A DNA stretch of 64,000 nucleotides, taken from NCBI GenBank assembly GCA_039961635.1, contig JABRWB010000058.1:1-64000 (forward strand). The letters are read 5' to 3'. The stretch comes from a bacterium. GTDB taxonomy: Bacteria; 4484-113; JAGGVC01. The notes beneath the pieces were generated by a model. That model was not told the DNA's origin. It saw only the letters and a program-made list of their open reading frames with translations, and searched no databases. The translations under genes were made by a program, and so were the position numbers. This document shows positions 53,228 to 62,039 of the stretch, in pieces (positions within the stretch are counted from its first letter, which is position 1; the number at the start of each line of letters is the position of its first letter).

Positions 53228-54310
53228 ATGAAAAAGATCGCGGTTGCATCGCTGGCGGCTTGGATTTTGTGGCTCCCAATATCCGCGCCCGTGTGCGCGC
53301 AGCCCTCGGTTGTATCGAAAAAAATCGAGGCGGGCGGAAAATCCTTTCAGGTGAACGTAGTCCGCGCGCCGCTGTCGCTGTACCGGCCGAAGGTGCTGCT
53401 TGCGAAGGGCAAGGTTGGCGCGACTGCGACTCTGGAAGAGATGGCCGTGGGCGCGGGCGCGGCCGCGGCGATAAACGGCAGCTTTTTCGACGCGTATTCC
53501 AAGGACGAAATAAAGTCGCCGTATCACAACTTGATCACGGGGGGAGCGGTTGCGCACATCGGCGATACGGGGACGACGCTTGGATTCGCGGAGGACGGGG
53601 GATACCTGATGGAGCGGCTGAAGATCCGCATCAAGGGCGGGCTGGATTCAAACTACGGCTGGCCGGACGACTGGTACGCGTTCCTTCTGAACCACACCGC
53701 GGAGCAGGCGAGCGTCGCGGCCGTGTACAACTCGCTGTGGGCGGGCGACTCCACCCCCGCGAAGGGAACGCAGATAGCCGTCGGAAGCGACTACAAGGTA
53801 AAGGAATCCGGCGCAGGGCCGATGCTGATTCCGAAAGGCGGATTCGTGATAGTGTTTTCGGGGGGGGAGGAGTACCTTGCCAAGAAATTTCTCTCCGGGC
53901 GGATTGTGAACGTTCGCTGGACGTTTGCGGATGCGGGCGCGCCTCGCGGCAGCGAAGATCATTCCGCCGCGTTCTGGTCGAAATGCACGGAGGCGGTGGG
54001 ATGCGGGCCGCGGCTCGTCGCCGGCGGCGCGGTCGCGTACAAGCCGGAAGCCGAAGGATTCATGAGTCCCAAAATCCTGACGAACACCGGCGCGCGCAGC
54101 GCTGTGGGCGTCACCGCGGGCGGCGAGATATTGTTGGTCACTTGTGGAAGCGCGACGGTGCGCCAGATGGCGGACGTGATGCTTGCTTTGGGCGCGTACG
54201 ACGCGATTAATTTGGACGGCGGCGCGTCGAGCGGACTGTGGGCGGACGGGAAATACGCGACGGCGCCGGGCAGAGAGCTTTCGAACGCGCTGGCGCTGGT
54301 GGCGAGGTAG
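53228..54310 (+). CDS. Exported phosphodiester glycosidase (NAGPA-like)
   Basis: 360 residues, Sec signal peptide (ILWLPISAPVCAQ), GGAGGA ribosome site before the ATG, 13 nt after the SIMPL gene. Family motifs are GAAAAINGSFFDAYSKDE, CTEAVGCGPRLVAGGAVAY, ARSAVGVTAGGEILLVTCG and DAINLDGGASSGLWADGK, which together mark the phosphodiester glycosidase fold. It is a stand-alone version of the domain fused to TPRs at 11156-12901. A long insertion (~110-240) separates the first motif from the rest. Substrate unknown; cell-wall or exopolysaccharide phosphodiesters are plausible. Confidence 0.85.
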   Translation: MKKIAVASLAAWILWLPISAPVCAQPSVVSKKIEAGGKSFQVNVVRAPLSLYRPKVLLAKGKVGATATLEEMAVGAGAAAAINGSFFDAYSKDEIKSPYHNLITGGAVAHIGDTGTTLGFAEDGGYLMERLKIRIKGGLDSNYGWPDDWYAFLLNHTAEQASVAAVYNSLWAGDSTPAKGTQIAVGSDYKVKESGAGPMLIPKGGFVIVFSGGEEYLAKKFLSGRIVNVRWTFADAGAPRGSEDHSAAFWSKCTEAVGCGPRLVAGGAVAYKPEAEGFMSPKILTNTGARSAVGVTAGGEILLVTCGSATVRQMADVMLALGAYDAINLDGGASSGLWADGKYATAPGRELSNALALVAR

Positions 54311-54668
54311 GCTGCCAAGCAAAGATTAGGTAATTTCGCCGATGGATTCGAGGTGCGCGTTGCTGCCGGCTTCGAATTTCCTTTAGACTACGATTTCGCA
54401 ATCACTTTGCTTGCCGTCGAAAAGATTATGCCCCGGTTTGGCAAATCGGGGCAAGGCTGTCGTCCGCATAAAACTTGCGTTGGGCGGAGCGCATGGATAC
54501 CGGAATTCATCTTCGATGTTCAGGCATTGACGCCGAAGCGGCTTTGCGGGATCGGGGCGGGGCGCAGTTTGGACAACGGCGCTTAAAATCGTGCTTGCAT
54601 TCACTCCCCCCCCTGCTATAATGCGGGCGCGGCGGAGGTTTGGCCGCCGCGTATCGCGGAGTGGAACG
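54311..54668. other. 358-bp intergenic region upstream of pheT
   Basis: No gene recognised, and in particular no pheS. It contains a 9-bp hairpin CCCCG-GTTT/AAAT-CGGGG with a 3-nt loop (54431-54451) lacking a U-run, and the pheT promoter near its right end. A T-box-like leader could not be made out. Confidence 0.5.
54614..54622 (+). promoter_or_regulatory. Extended -10 promoter (TGCTATAAT) of pheT
   Basis: TGC-TATAAT (54617-54622) with TTGCAT 16 bp upstream (54595-54600) as a possible -35. The leader to ATG 54669 is about 40 nt. Confidence 0.6.
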
Positions 54669-57173
54669 ATGAAAGTCCTTCTTTCCTGGCTTAGGGAGTT
54701 TGTGGATTTCCGGCTGGAAGCGGCCGAGATCGCGCGCGGCCTGACGATGCAGGGCACCGAGGCCGAGGGCTTTACATGTTTCAGCGCGTATTTTACGGAA
54801 GGCTGCGTAGCCGCCAGGGTGCGGGCGGAAAAAGGCGAGGAGGACGAAGGGGTTTTCGGATACGAAATCGAAATTCCGGACGGGCGATTCCACGCGCGGT
54901 CGCGCGCGCGGCACATCCCCCCGGGATTCACGATTCTGGCGCGCGGCGGGGGCGGCCCGGGCGCGGTGTTTGAGATTCCGACGCTTGCCGAGCTGGGCCT
55001 GAATTCGCTGCGGTTCCCGCTGGTCATTCCCGATGCGCTCGGCTGGAACGGAGTGCGGGACGATGCGGTCTTGGAATTCGACACGTTGTCCAACCGCGGC
55101 GATCTGCTTTCGCATATAGGAATCGCGCGCGAAGTTTCGATTCTCACCGGCAATTCCTGGCGCGAACCCGCGGTGTTCGACGGCGCGGGCGCGACGGATG
55201 AAAAAATCGCGCGGCCGATAAGGCTTGACGCGCCCGATCTGTGCCCTCGCTACATCGGGATGGGATTTTCCGAGCTGCGCATCGCGGATTCGCCCGACTG
55301 GATGTGGTACCGGCTCGCTTCACTCGGCGTCAATCCGATTTCGAACATCGTGGACATCACGAATTACGTGCTGATGGAGTTGGGCCAGCCGCTTCACGCG
55401 TTCGATCCGGCGCGCCTCGACGGCGGGATTATCGTGCGGAGGGCGGCGGACGGCGAAAAGTTCACGGCAATAAATCACAACGAATACACGCTGGCGAAGG
55501 ACAACCTGGTCATCGCCGACGAAAATAAAGCGGTCGCCATCGGCGGGGTGATGGGCGGCCTGGAAAGCGAGGTAACGGAAGAAACGCGCGAGCTGTTTTT
55601 GGAAAGCGCGTATTTCACGCCGGTCGGAATCAGGAAAACGTCCAAGCGCCTGGGGCTTATGAGCGATTCGTCGCTGCGGTTCGGGCGGGGGGTGGATCCG
55701 GAAGGCACGCTGCGCGGAGCGCTTCGGTTCGCATATCTTGCGCACGAACTCGGCGCGGGGCGATTCGTGCCCGGCAGTTTCAGGGACGCTGATGAAAGAC
55801 GCGCGGAGCCGCAATCAATATCGTTTGCACTTTCCAAGGTCGAGAGCCTTCTCGGCCTGAAACTCGCCGAAAATAAAATCACGGGGCTGCTTGAATCAGC
55901 GGGATTCACGGTTTTTGGCAAGCCCCCGGTCGTTAGCGTGACGCCGCCGTCCTGGCGCGGCGATCTCGCGATCGCGGAGGACTTGGTCGAAGAAGTGCTT
56001 CGGCTGTACGGGTACTCTAAACTCGAACCATCAATGCCGACACTGCCGCTCGCCGCGGGGAGGTTCGAGGAATCGTTCGCCTGGGAGGCGCGGATTCGCG
56101 ATATCTGCCGCTCGATGGGATTGCAGGAAATACGCACTTATTCGCTTGTCAATCCCTCGGTCGGGAAAAGGTGGCAGGGAAGGGCGGAAGGCGCACCAGC
56201 GGAGGATTGGTCGTATGTGGAGATCGCCAATCCGGACACGGCAGAAATGAGCGTGCTTCGGACTTCGCTCGCGCCCGGACTGGTCGAAGTCCTTACGCTC
56301 AACCGGCGCAAGCATTCGGAGCCGATTCCCGTTTTTTACGAGGTGGGGCGTGTGTACCGCACAGGCGAGCCTTCGGCGGATTATGCGTATTCCATTGATA
56401 GGAACGGGGCGAAGTATTTCGAGACACGGACGCTGGCGTTCATCGTAGGTGAAGATTCCGTCTCACCGGCGGCCGCCGGCCCCGAATTCGGGAATGTATC
56501 ACCGCTTTTCGCCGCAAAAGGAATTGTGCGGCGTCTGGTGAATGAACTCGTGAGCGATGGTGGATTTGCCGGTGCCGGCCCTGAATGTCCGCGGTGGCTC
56601 GAGCGCGACAGATCCGTAGCCGTTCTCGCATCGGGAAAAACGGTCGGATATGTGGGAATACTCCGCAACGAGCTTGACGCGATGGAAGGCGCGCGCGGAA
56701 GGATCGCCATCGCGGAAATCAATTTGGACGCGTTGCGTGCGGCAAGGGCGGATTTCCGCAGGGTAATTTCGCCTTCGCAATTTCCCGCGATTTTGCGCGA
56801 CTTGGCGCTCGTTGTTCCGCTCGAAACACCTGCTGCGGAGCTTCTTACGACAATCCGCGACGCGGCGGGGGGGAGTCTTGCGGATGCGTTCGTGTTCGAT
56901 CAGTTCACCGGCAAGCGACTGGCGCCTCGGGAAATCGGCGGCAAAACGGTTCCAGTAAAAAACCTTGCGTTCTCGCTTCGTTTTCAGCGCGCGGACCGGA
57001 CGTTGACGAACGACGAGGTGGACCGCGCGATCTTGTGCGTGCTTTCGTCGTCGTACGAAAAGCACGCGGCGGTCCTGCGCGACTACGAGCAGGTAAAAAG
57101 CGATTCGATTTTCGCCGATCCGGAGCTATGGGCAAAGGTGTTGGCGTTGTACCGCGCGTCCGCGCGCGAATAA
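54669..57173 (+). CDS. pheT: Phenylalanyl-tRNA synthetase beta subunit with diverged N-terminal domain
   Basis: 834-residue PheT, which with PheS charges tRNA-Phe. Start MKVLLSWLREFVDFRLEAAE, then the B3/B4 and B5 regions (RPIRLDAPDLCPRYIGMGF, NIVDITNYVLMELGQPLHAF, LSNRGDLLSHIGIAREV, AIGGVMGGLESEVTEET, LRFGRGVDP), the catalytic-like module and a C-terminal FDX-ACB domain (QFPAILRDLALVVP...FTGKRLAPREIGGKTVP). Two features are odd. The tRNA-binding (EMAPII-like) segment at ~40-130 lacks the usual HPNADKL-type motif and reads as diverged sequence. The C-terminus extends ~25 residues beyond the normal end. pheS is not adjacent, although the two usually form an operon. Confidence 0.95.
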   Translation: MKVLLSWLREFVDFRLEAAEIARGLTMQGTEAEGFTCFSAYFTEGCVAARVRAEKGEEDEGVFGYEIEIPDGRFHARSRARHIPPGFTILARGGGGPGAVFEIPTLAELGLNSLRFPLVIPDALGWNGVRDDAVLEFDTLSNRGDLLSHIGIAREVSILTGNSWREPAVFDGAGATDEKIARPIRLDAPDLCPRYIGMGFSELRIADSPDWMWYRLASLGVNPISNIVDITNYVLMELGQPLHAFDPARLDGGIIVRRAADGEKFTAINHNEYTLAKDNLVIADENKAVAIGGVMGGLESEVTEETRELFLESAYFTPVGIRKTSKRLGLMSDSSLRFGRGVDPEGTLRGALRFAYLAHELGAGRFVPGSFRDADERRAEPQSISFALSKVESLLGLKLAENKITGLLESAGFTVFGKPPVVSVTPPSWRGDLAIAEDLVEEVLRLYGYSKLEPSMPTLPLAAGRFEESFAWEARIRDICRSMGLQEIRTYSLVNPSVGKRWQGRAEGAPAEDWSYVEIANPDTAEMSVLRTSLAPGLVEVLTLNRRKHSEPIPVFYEVGRVYRTGEPSADYAYSIDRNGAKYFETRTLAFIVGEDSVSPAAAGPEFGNVSPLFAAKGIVRRLVNELVSDGGFAGAGPECPRWLERDRSVAVLASGKTVGYVGILRNELDAMEGARGRIAIAEINLDALRAARADFRRVISPSQFPAILRDLALVVPLETPAAELLTTIRDAAGGSLADAFVFDQFTGKRLAPREIGGKTVPVKNLAFSLRFQRADRTLTNDEVDRAILCVLSSSYEKHAAVLRDYEQVKSDSIFADPELWAKVLALYRASARE

Positions 57174-57204
57174 TTGTTCACAATCCCATGCAGGAGGTTT
57201 TGAA

Positions 57205-57855
57205 ATGGCAGCAAGTGGAAGCAAGGGCAGGTATGCGACAAAGAATTCGCATTTGTACGGACGCGGATTCAATCTGAAGCGCAAAACCGCGGTCGAATTC
57301 TGGCAGTACGGATTCAGCGATTTGATGGCGAACATCAACCGCGGCGTCTTCGCCAAGTGGATGGTGGCGTCCATATTGGGCGTCAAGCCGTCGCCGCGCG
57401 ACGTGTTGCGGGAGTTCGACTTCGTTTACGAAGCCAAATCCCGGCCCGTGTCGGTTTTCGTCAAGGCGTCGGCGGTGCTTCAGGTGTGGGGGCCGACCCG
57501 TCACTTCGAGTTCGACGGGATGAAACCCGACCGCTTAAAGAAGGACGGAATCACCTACACTGGAAAACGCTCTTTTTGGTCCGACCTGTACGTATTCGCC
57601 GTACAGATGCACGAATCGGAGAAAGGCTGGGACGCTTTCGATCTCGACCAGTGGCGGTTCTGGGTGCTTCGCGCCAAAGACCTCGCCGCGGCGGAAAAGG
57701 CATCCGGCGCGGGCGACATGGTCACGATCGCGCTTGGGCGCGTGCGCAAGCTGTACACGCCGCTCGCCCGGCGCTACAACTTGCCCGATCCGCTTGAAGC
57801 ATCCGACCTCAAGGATGCGATAGAAGTGCTCGCGTCCCGTCTAAGGACGGGGTAG
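57205..57855 (+). CDS. Unknown protein resembling a PD-(D/E)XK-like family
   Basis: 216 residues, beginning 31 nt after pheT with an AGGAGG ribosome site. From memory, the order of segments resembles a widespread ~200-residue family that looks nuclease-like: INRGVFAKWMVASILGV, then a D-E/V-K strand pair (FDFVYEAKSRPVSVFVKASAVLQVW), then SDLYVFAVQMHESEKGWDAFDLDQWRFWVL. In that family the core usually reads VEVKSSAYLQSW. Here the ExK glutamate position appears to be Phe/Val (VFVKAS), so catalysis is doubtful. It sits between pheT and ribD, two nt before ribD, with no restriction or toxin partner. Function unknown; family assignment tentative. Confidence 0.65.
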   Translation: MAASGSKGRYATKNSHLYGRGFNLKRKTAVEFWQYGFSDLMANINRGVFAKWMVASILGVKPSPRDVLREFDFVYEAKSRPVSVFVKASAVLQVWGPTRHFEFDGMKPDRLKKDGITYTGKRSFWSDLYVFAVQMHESEKGWDAFDLDQWRFWVLRAKDLAAAEKASGAGDMVTIALGRVRKLYTPLARRYNLPDPLEASDLKDAIEVLASRLRTG

Positions 57856-57857
57856 GG

Positions 57858-59066
57858 TTGTCCAAGCGGGAATCGGATGCAGAGTTGATGCGGCGATGCC
57901 TCGCGCTTGCGCGGCGCGGGCTGGGCTGGACGTCGCCAAATCCGCTGGTCGGATGCGTAATCGTGCGCGGCGGCGAGGTGCTTGCGGAGGGCGCGCATTT
58001 GGAGTTGGGCGGATTGCACGCGGAGCGCGCGGCGCTTCTTTCGCTGTCAAGCGCGGCGGATCGCGCGGCGGGAGTTATTACGCCGGGATGCGCCAAGGGC
58101 GCGGCGCTTTACTGCAATCTCGAACCGTGCTCGCACGAGGGGCGCCAGCCGCCTTGCGTGAACGCGATTATCGCCGCGGGAATTTCCGTGGTTGTCTGGG
58201 GCGCGGACGACGCGGATCCGCGCAGCGCGGGTTGCGCGCGCGCGATATTGGAAGCCGCGGGAATCGAAGTCGTTTCGGGAGTGCTGGAAGACGAATGCCG
58301 GGATTTGAACGACGCGTTTTACCACCGGCATTCGCAACCACAAGATCGGCCGGGAGCGAGACGCCGAGCTTTCGTAGCGATAAAGGCCGCGGTTTCCGCA
58401 GACGGCAGAATCGCGGGGCCGGGCGGCGCTCCGGCGCAGATCACGGGGCCGCAGGCGCGCGCGTACGCGCATGAGCTGCGCCAAAAGTACGATGCGATTC
58501 TGATCGGCGCGGGGACGCTGCGGATGGACGATCCGCTGCTCACGGTCAGGCCGGATGTGCTTGCAGCGGACGGAATCGAAATCGAGCGGCCGCGCGATCC
58601 GGCGGCGATTGTTGTCACAGCATCCGGTGACCTGCCGCCAGAGGCAAAGTTGTTTCGTGCGAAACGCGCGGGCAGAATCCGGGATTGCGAAACCGGTGAT
58701 GCGCAGGTGATTGTCGCTGCACCGGACGACGCCGTGCTTCCGGAATTGCCGCCGCATGTATCCGTTTTACGTGTTGAGAGATTGGCGGCGGGCGGGTTTG
58801 ACTGGCAATCTCTGTTTGAAAAGCTGCCGGAGATGGGGATTTACTCGGTGCTGGTCGAAGGCGGAGCGAAGGTCTGGAGCGCACTGTTGGAGCGGGAATT
58901 TTGGGATAGGCTGCTCGTTTTCAAGTCCGGCCTTGAAATTGGCGCGGGTGTACCGGTGCCGGAAATAGTTAACTCCCGACTTCGTGGGAATGCCTTAGAA
59001 GGCATTCAAAGGGACGAAATTAAACTTGGAAACGACGTCGCCTCGTTTTTTCGCAAGCGGCCATAG
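57858..59066 (+). CDS. ribD: Bifunctional riboflavin biosynthesis deaminase/reductase
   Basis: 402 residues performing the deaminase and reductase steps of riboflavin synthesis. The N-terminal zinc deaminase shows the GWTSPNPLVGCVIV segment, HAERAAL (zinc His and catalytic Glu) and CNLEPCSHEGRQPPCVNAI (zinc cysteines). The C-terminal reductase has AFVAIKAAVSADGRIAGPGG, YDAILIGAGTLRMDDPLLTV and YSVLVEGGAKVWSALL. The TTG start at 57858 is preferred because family members need ~10 residues before the MRRCLALARRG helix. It begins 2 nt after the preceding stop. No ribE/BA/H genes or FMN riboswitch are visible nearby. Confidence 0.95.
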   Translation: MSKRESDAELMRRCLALARRGLGWTSPNPLVGCVIVRGGEVLAEGAHLELGGLHAERAALLSLSSAADRAAGVITPGCAKGAALYCNLEPCSHEGRQPPCVNAIIAAGISVVVWGADDADPRSAGCARAILEAAGIEVVSGVLEDECRDLNDAFYHRHSQPQDRPGARRRAFVAIKAAVSADGRIAGPGGAPAQITGPQARAYAHELRQKYDAILIGAGTLRMDDPLLTVRPDVLAADGIEIERPRDPAAIVVTASGDLPPEAKLFRAKRAGRIRDCETGDAQVIVAAPDDAVLPELPPHVSVLRVERLAAGGFDWQSLFEKLPEMGIYSVLVEGGAKVWSALLEREFWDRLLVFKSGLEIGAGVPVPEIVNSRLRGNALEGIQRDEIKLGNDVASFFRKRP

Positions 59067-59090
59067 CCTTGGTCGAAAATCGTCTCCCTC

Positions 59091-59099
59091 TGGTATAAA
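59091..59099 (+). promoter_or_regulatory. Extended -10 promoter (TGGTATAAA) of the thioredoxin operon
   Basis: TGG-TATAAA is located 35 nt before ATG 59135, with a GGAGG ribosome site (59124-59128) in the leader. Confidence 0.55.
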
Positions 59100-59134
59100 T
59101 ACCCGGCCCATCCGGGCTCTTTTTGGAGGATTTT

Positions 59135-59446
59135 ATGTCCAATCTGCCAAACATGACGCCTGAAAACGCCGACGAGATGCTGGCGACTACAAAGACGCTC
59201 GTTCTCGACTTCGGCGCAACCTGTTGCGGCCCTTGCAAGCGCATCGGCCCGATAGTCGAAAAGTTCGCAGCAGACCACGCGGACAAGGTGGACGCGGGAT
59301 ACGTGGACGTCGGCGCGCATCCGGCGCTGGCCCAGCGCTTCGGCGTGATGGGCGTCCCCACCGTGATTATCTTCAAGGCAGGCAAAGAGGAGAAGCGCTT
59401 TGGCGCCAACTTGAACCTTCAGATGCTCGAAGCCGTCCTAAGCTGA
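59135..59446 (+). CDS. Thioredoxin with CCGPC active site
   Basis: 103-residue thioredoxin fold: LVLDFGATCCGPCKRIGPI, VDAGYVDVGAHPALAQRFGVMGVPTVIIF (cis-Pro in GVPT) and KAGKEEKRFGANL. The active site is Cys30-Cys31-Gly-Pro-Cys34: the redox CGPC is intact, but the Trp that normally precedes it is a third Cys. There is no signal peptide, so it is cytoplasmic. It is coupled to a membrane CcdA-type protein 10 nt downstream and may be its electron donor (inference). Confidence 0.93.
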   Translation: MSNLPNMTPENADEMLATTKTLVLDFGATCCGPCKRIGPIVEKFAADHADKVDAGYVDVGAHPALAQRFGVMGVPTVIIFKAGKEEKRFGANLNLQMLEAVLS

Positions 59447-59456
59447 GGCGAAAATT

Positions 59457-60740
59457 ATGGATTTGAACGCTCTTGGATCGTCCGTAAAGGATATGCTCAT
59501 AACCGCCGGGCCGGTGCTCAAGTTCGCGCTGGCGCTTCTTGGCGGGATTTTGTCCAGTTTCACGCCTTGCGTGTTCCCGCTTCTGCCGATAACCGCGATA
59601 ACCATCGGCGCGTCGAACACAAGCGGGACGCGCGGCCAGGCGTTCACGCTGAGCCTGACCTACGGAATCGGGCTTGCGATCGTTTACGCGATCCTGGGGC
59701 TTTTCGCGGGCGTAGTAGGCGCGTCGCTGGCCGCGGTCGCGAGCCACCCGATCGCGTACCTGCTTATCGCGCTGTTCTTCAGCTTCTTCGCGCTGATGAT
59801 GTTCGACATCTACACGATGCCGGTTCCGAACGCGCTGATCTCGGCCAGTGCGAACGCGCAGCAGAAGCGGGGATATTTCGCGGTCGCGCTGACAGGCGGG
59901 CTTTCGGGGCTTATCGCGGCGCCGTGCCTCGGGCCGGTCGTGCTGTTCATCCTCACTTACATCGCCAAGGAAGGCAATCCGGTCACCGGATTTTTCATGA
60001 TGCTGCTTTATGCGTTCGGTGTAGCGTTCCTTCCGATGATCGTCGGGACGTTCGCCGGAGTCGCGTCGAGCCTGCAGAAAAAACAAGGCGCGTGGATGAC
60101 CGCGGTAAAGCACGTTTTCGGCTGGGCTTTCGTGCTTTTCGCGTTGTTCTACTCGTTCAAAGCGGGGCAGAATTTCGGCGGGTTGCCTTCAGCGTTGCCG
60201 GTGAATGCGTCTTCGGGTAGGCAAGCGCAGTCGCAAGTGAATAATGCCGCCGCGGAAGCGGAGTCGCAGCTTCTAGGCAAGGTGGTGTCCGTGGCGGAAG
60301 GCGACGTTCCGGCAAAGCCCGGGGACGCTCCAATCGACTTCGAATATTCCTACCGCGGCGAAACGAAAAAATTCTCGGATACTTTCGTTCCGGGCAAGGT
60401 GACCCTGCTAACGTTTTGGAGCACGAACTGCGCGATCTGCATCGAGGAAATGCCGCACCTTCTTGAGGTTTACAACAAGTACAAGGATCGCGGATTCGTC
60501 GTGCTCAGCGTCAACACCAAGACCAATGAAACCCGGGCCACCGTCGAGAGGTTCATTTCGTCGCACGATATGCCTTATCCGATCGTGTTTGACGAGAATC
60601 ACGAAATCTGGAAAGCGTATGACTTGTTCGGAACGCCCACAAATATTTTGGTTGACGGCTCGGGCAAAATAATTTACATCGATGCTCCGCTGCCACAGGA
60701 CATGGAAGGCCTAATAGAAAAGTCGCTTTCCGGGGCTTGA
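59457..60740 (+). CDS. CcdA/DsbD-type thiol transporter fused to TlpA-like thioredoxin
   Basis: 427 residues. The N-terminal ~245 residues form a six-TM CcdA/DsbD-beta domain with SSFTPCVFPLLPITAITIGAS (Cys in FTPCVFP) and the second-half SGLIAAPCLGPVVLF (Cys in APCLGP), the pair that relays reducing equivalents across the inner membrane. After a ~50-residue linker, residues ~295-427 are a periplasmic TlpA/ResA-like thioredoxin: LLTFWSTNCAICIEEMPHLLE (CAIC redox pair) and LFGTPTNILVDGSGKIIYID. This is a DsbD without the alpha domain. With the upstream thioredoxin it forms a compact pathway for reducing exported thiols, possibly for cytochrome c maturation or disulfide repair. Confidence 0.92.
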   Translation: MDLNALGSSVKDMLITAGPVLKFALALLGGILSSFTPCVFPLLPITAITIGASNTSGTRGQAFTLSLTYGIGLAIVYAILGLFAGVVGASLAAVASHPIAYLLIALFFSFFALMMFDIYTMPVPNALISASANAQQKRGYFAVALTGGLSGLIAAPCLGPVVLFILTYIAKEGNPVTGFFMMLLYAFGVAFLPMIVGTFAGVASSLQKKQGAWMTAVKHVFGWAFVLFALFYSFKAGQNFGGLPSALPVNASSGRQAQSQVNNAAAEAESQLLGKVVSVAEGDVPAKPGDAPIDFEYSYRGETKKFSDTFVPGKVTLLTFWSTNCAICIEEMPHLLEVYNKYKDRGFVVLSVNTKTNETRATVERFISSHDMPYPIVFDENHEIWKAYDLFGTPTNILVDGSGKIIYIDAPLPQDMEGLIEKSLSGA

Positions 60741-61952
60741 TTAGCCCTGGATGGATTTGTCGGACATCATCTGGGAAATCACCCTGTTGACCTCGGTGCG
60801 CAGACTGGGCTCCTGGAGGTAGTCTGCAATATGCTCCGCCTTTGCACGCTTGAGATATCCCGGAAGCCGGAACAGCTCGAGAACTTCCTTCGGATTCGCG
60901 TTCGCTTCGGCGATGTCTTTGAGTCCGCCGAATGCGACCTGATCGGCTATCCGGCAGGAGAAGTAAGTTACCGCAAGGCCTGCAAAATCTTTAGCTCCGG
61001 AATCCGATGCGTTGCAAGCGAGCGGCAAGAGACTGGTTTGAATCGCATCTTTGACCGCCGCCGGCAGTTTCCAGAATGAAGCAAGAGAAGAGCCGACTAT
61101 CGCTGCGTTGAAACCCAGATAATCCTGCTCCGCGAAGGTGCGCTGGAGCAGGCCCGGTTTTTCCAAGTAAATGTCGCCCCATTCCGGCCTGTTTGCAAGT
61201 ATCGAGAGGTTTCCGAGATAAGACATAAGCGATCTCGTGGCGAGTGCCGCGCTGTCATCCATATCCAGATGCTTCGCCAGCCTGAAGGCCAGCGCGCTGG
61301 CCACGAACGACGCCATCCAGAACTTGTGATACGCGGGATGCAGGTTCCCCCTGTCGCCCTTGAACGAAACCTCCATCGCCTGCCTTAACGCGATGTCCTT
61401 AACGTAATTGAATCCGAGGTAAATGACCGCGCGCTGGACGCTGTTCACTTCGCTTCGCAGACCGAAAAACGGCGAGTTTACCGTTTGAATTAGCTTTGCG
61501 CCGAGCACCGGATCCCCGCCCGCGAGCTTGGAGAACTCCTTCGCGTCGTAAGTGCCCAGCGTCAGATGCTGGAAAATCTCGTAAAGCAGTGAAGGCGGAC
61601 GCGGGCTGTTCTTGTGGAATGTTTCAATTTCCGCCATCTTGTCCGCCGAAAGGTCGGTTTCCGTTATCAGCTTGAGCGATGCAAGTTCGGGAGGGATGAC
61701 GGCATCTTCCGGTTCAATCTCGGGCTCTTCGTCGTCAACCGCGGGCTGAGGCTCCGGCGCCGCCGAGGTTGCCGCCGGTTCCGCTACGGGAGTGGCCACC
61801 GCCTGGCGCTTTTCCTCCTGAACCGATTTGGGAATGGAAGAGGATTTGAAACCGGTGGATGCAGGCTGTGCTTTTCGTTTGGAAAGCGCAATTAGTATGC
61901 TCACAAAAATTGCCAGGACAACTACCAATGCCACAAAAACAGGCAGAGTCAT
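60741..61952 (-). CDS. Membrane-anchored HDOD-domain protein
   Basis: 403 residues from ATG 61952, which follows a GGGGG-rich ribosome site. The open frame extends to a TTG at 61976. An N-terminal TM helix (LPVFVALVVVLAIFVSILIAL) and a Pro/Ala/Glu linker (~25-85) precede an HDOD domain (~105-330): LLYEIFQHLTLGTYDAKEFS, KLAGGDPVLGAKLIQTVNSPF (the SP-x-F motif), VQRAVIYLGFNYVKDIALRQ, and SFVASALAFRLAKHLDMDD. HDOD domains are non-catalytic regulatory relatives of HD domains. Membrane tethering is less common. The last base of its stop abuts the CcdA gene's stop (convergent). Confidence 0.88.
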   Translation of the reverse strand: MTLPVFVALVVVLAIFVSILIALSKRKAQPASTGFKSSSIPKSVQEEKRQAVATPVAEPAATSAAPEPQPAVDDEEPEIEPEDAVIPPELASLKLITETDLSADKMAEIETFHKNSPRPPSLLYEIFQHLTLGTYDAKEFSKLAGGDPVLGAKLIQTVNSPFFGLRSEVNSVQRAVIYLGFNYVKDIALRQAMEVSFKGDRGNLHPAYHKFWMASFVASALAFRLAKHLDMDDSAALATRSLMSYLGNLSILANRPEWGDIYLEKPGLLQRTFAEQDYLGFNAAIVGSSLASFWKLPAAVKDAIQTSLLPLACNASDSGAKDFAGLAVTYFSCRIADQVAFGGLKDIAEANANPKEVLELFRLPGYLKRAKAEHIADYLQEPSLRTEVNRVISQMMSDKSIQG

Positions 61953-62022
61953 ACGAAACCCCCGTGAAGGCGGCAAAGTTCGTTGCAGAAAATTTTGTCT
62001 GGGCGCTCGTCTCGCCCGGCCG

Positions 62023-62031
62023 ATTTTAGCA
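62023..62031 (-). promoter_or_regulatory. Extended -10 promoter (TGCTAAAAT) of the HDOD gene
   Basis: Minus-strand TGC-TAAAAT (TAAAAT 62023-62028) in the gap between the butyryltransferase stop and the HDOD ATG, about 70 nt upstream of the latter. Confidence 0.5.
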
Positions 62032-62039
62032 TATCGCGG

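Noticed and set aside
54431-54451. Hairpin before pheT as a terminator or T-box
   Set aside because: No U-run follows it and no T-box sequence or specifier loop could be made out.
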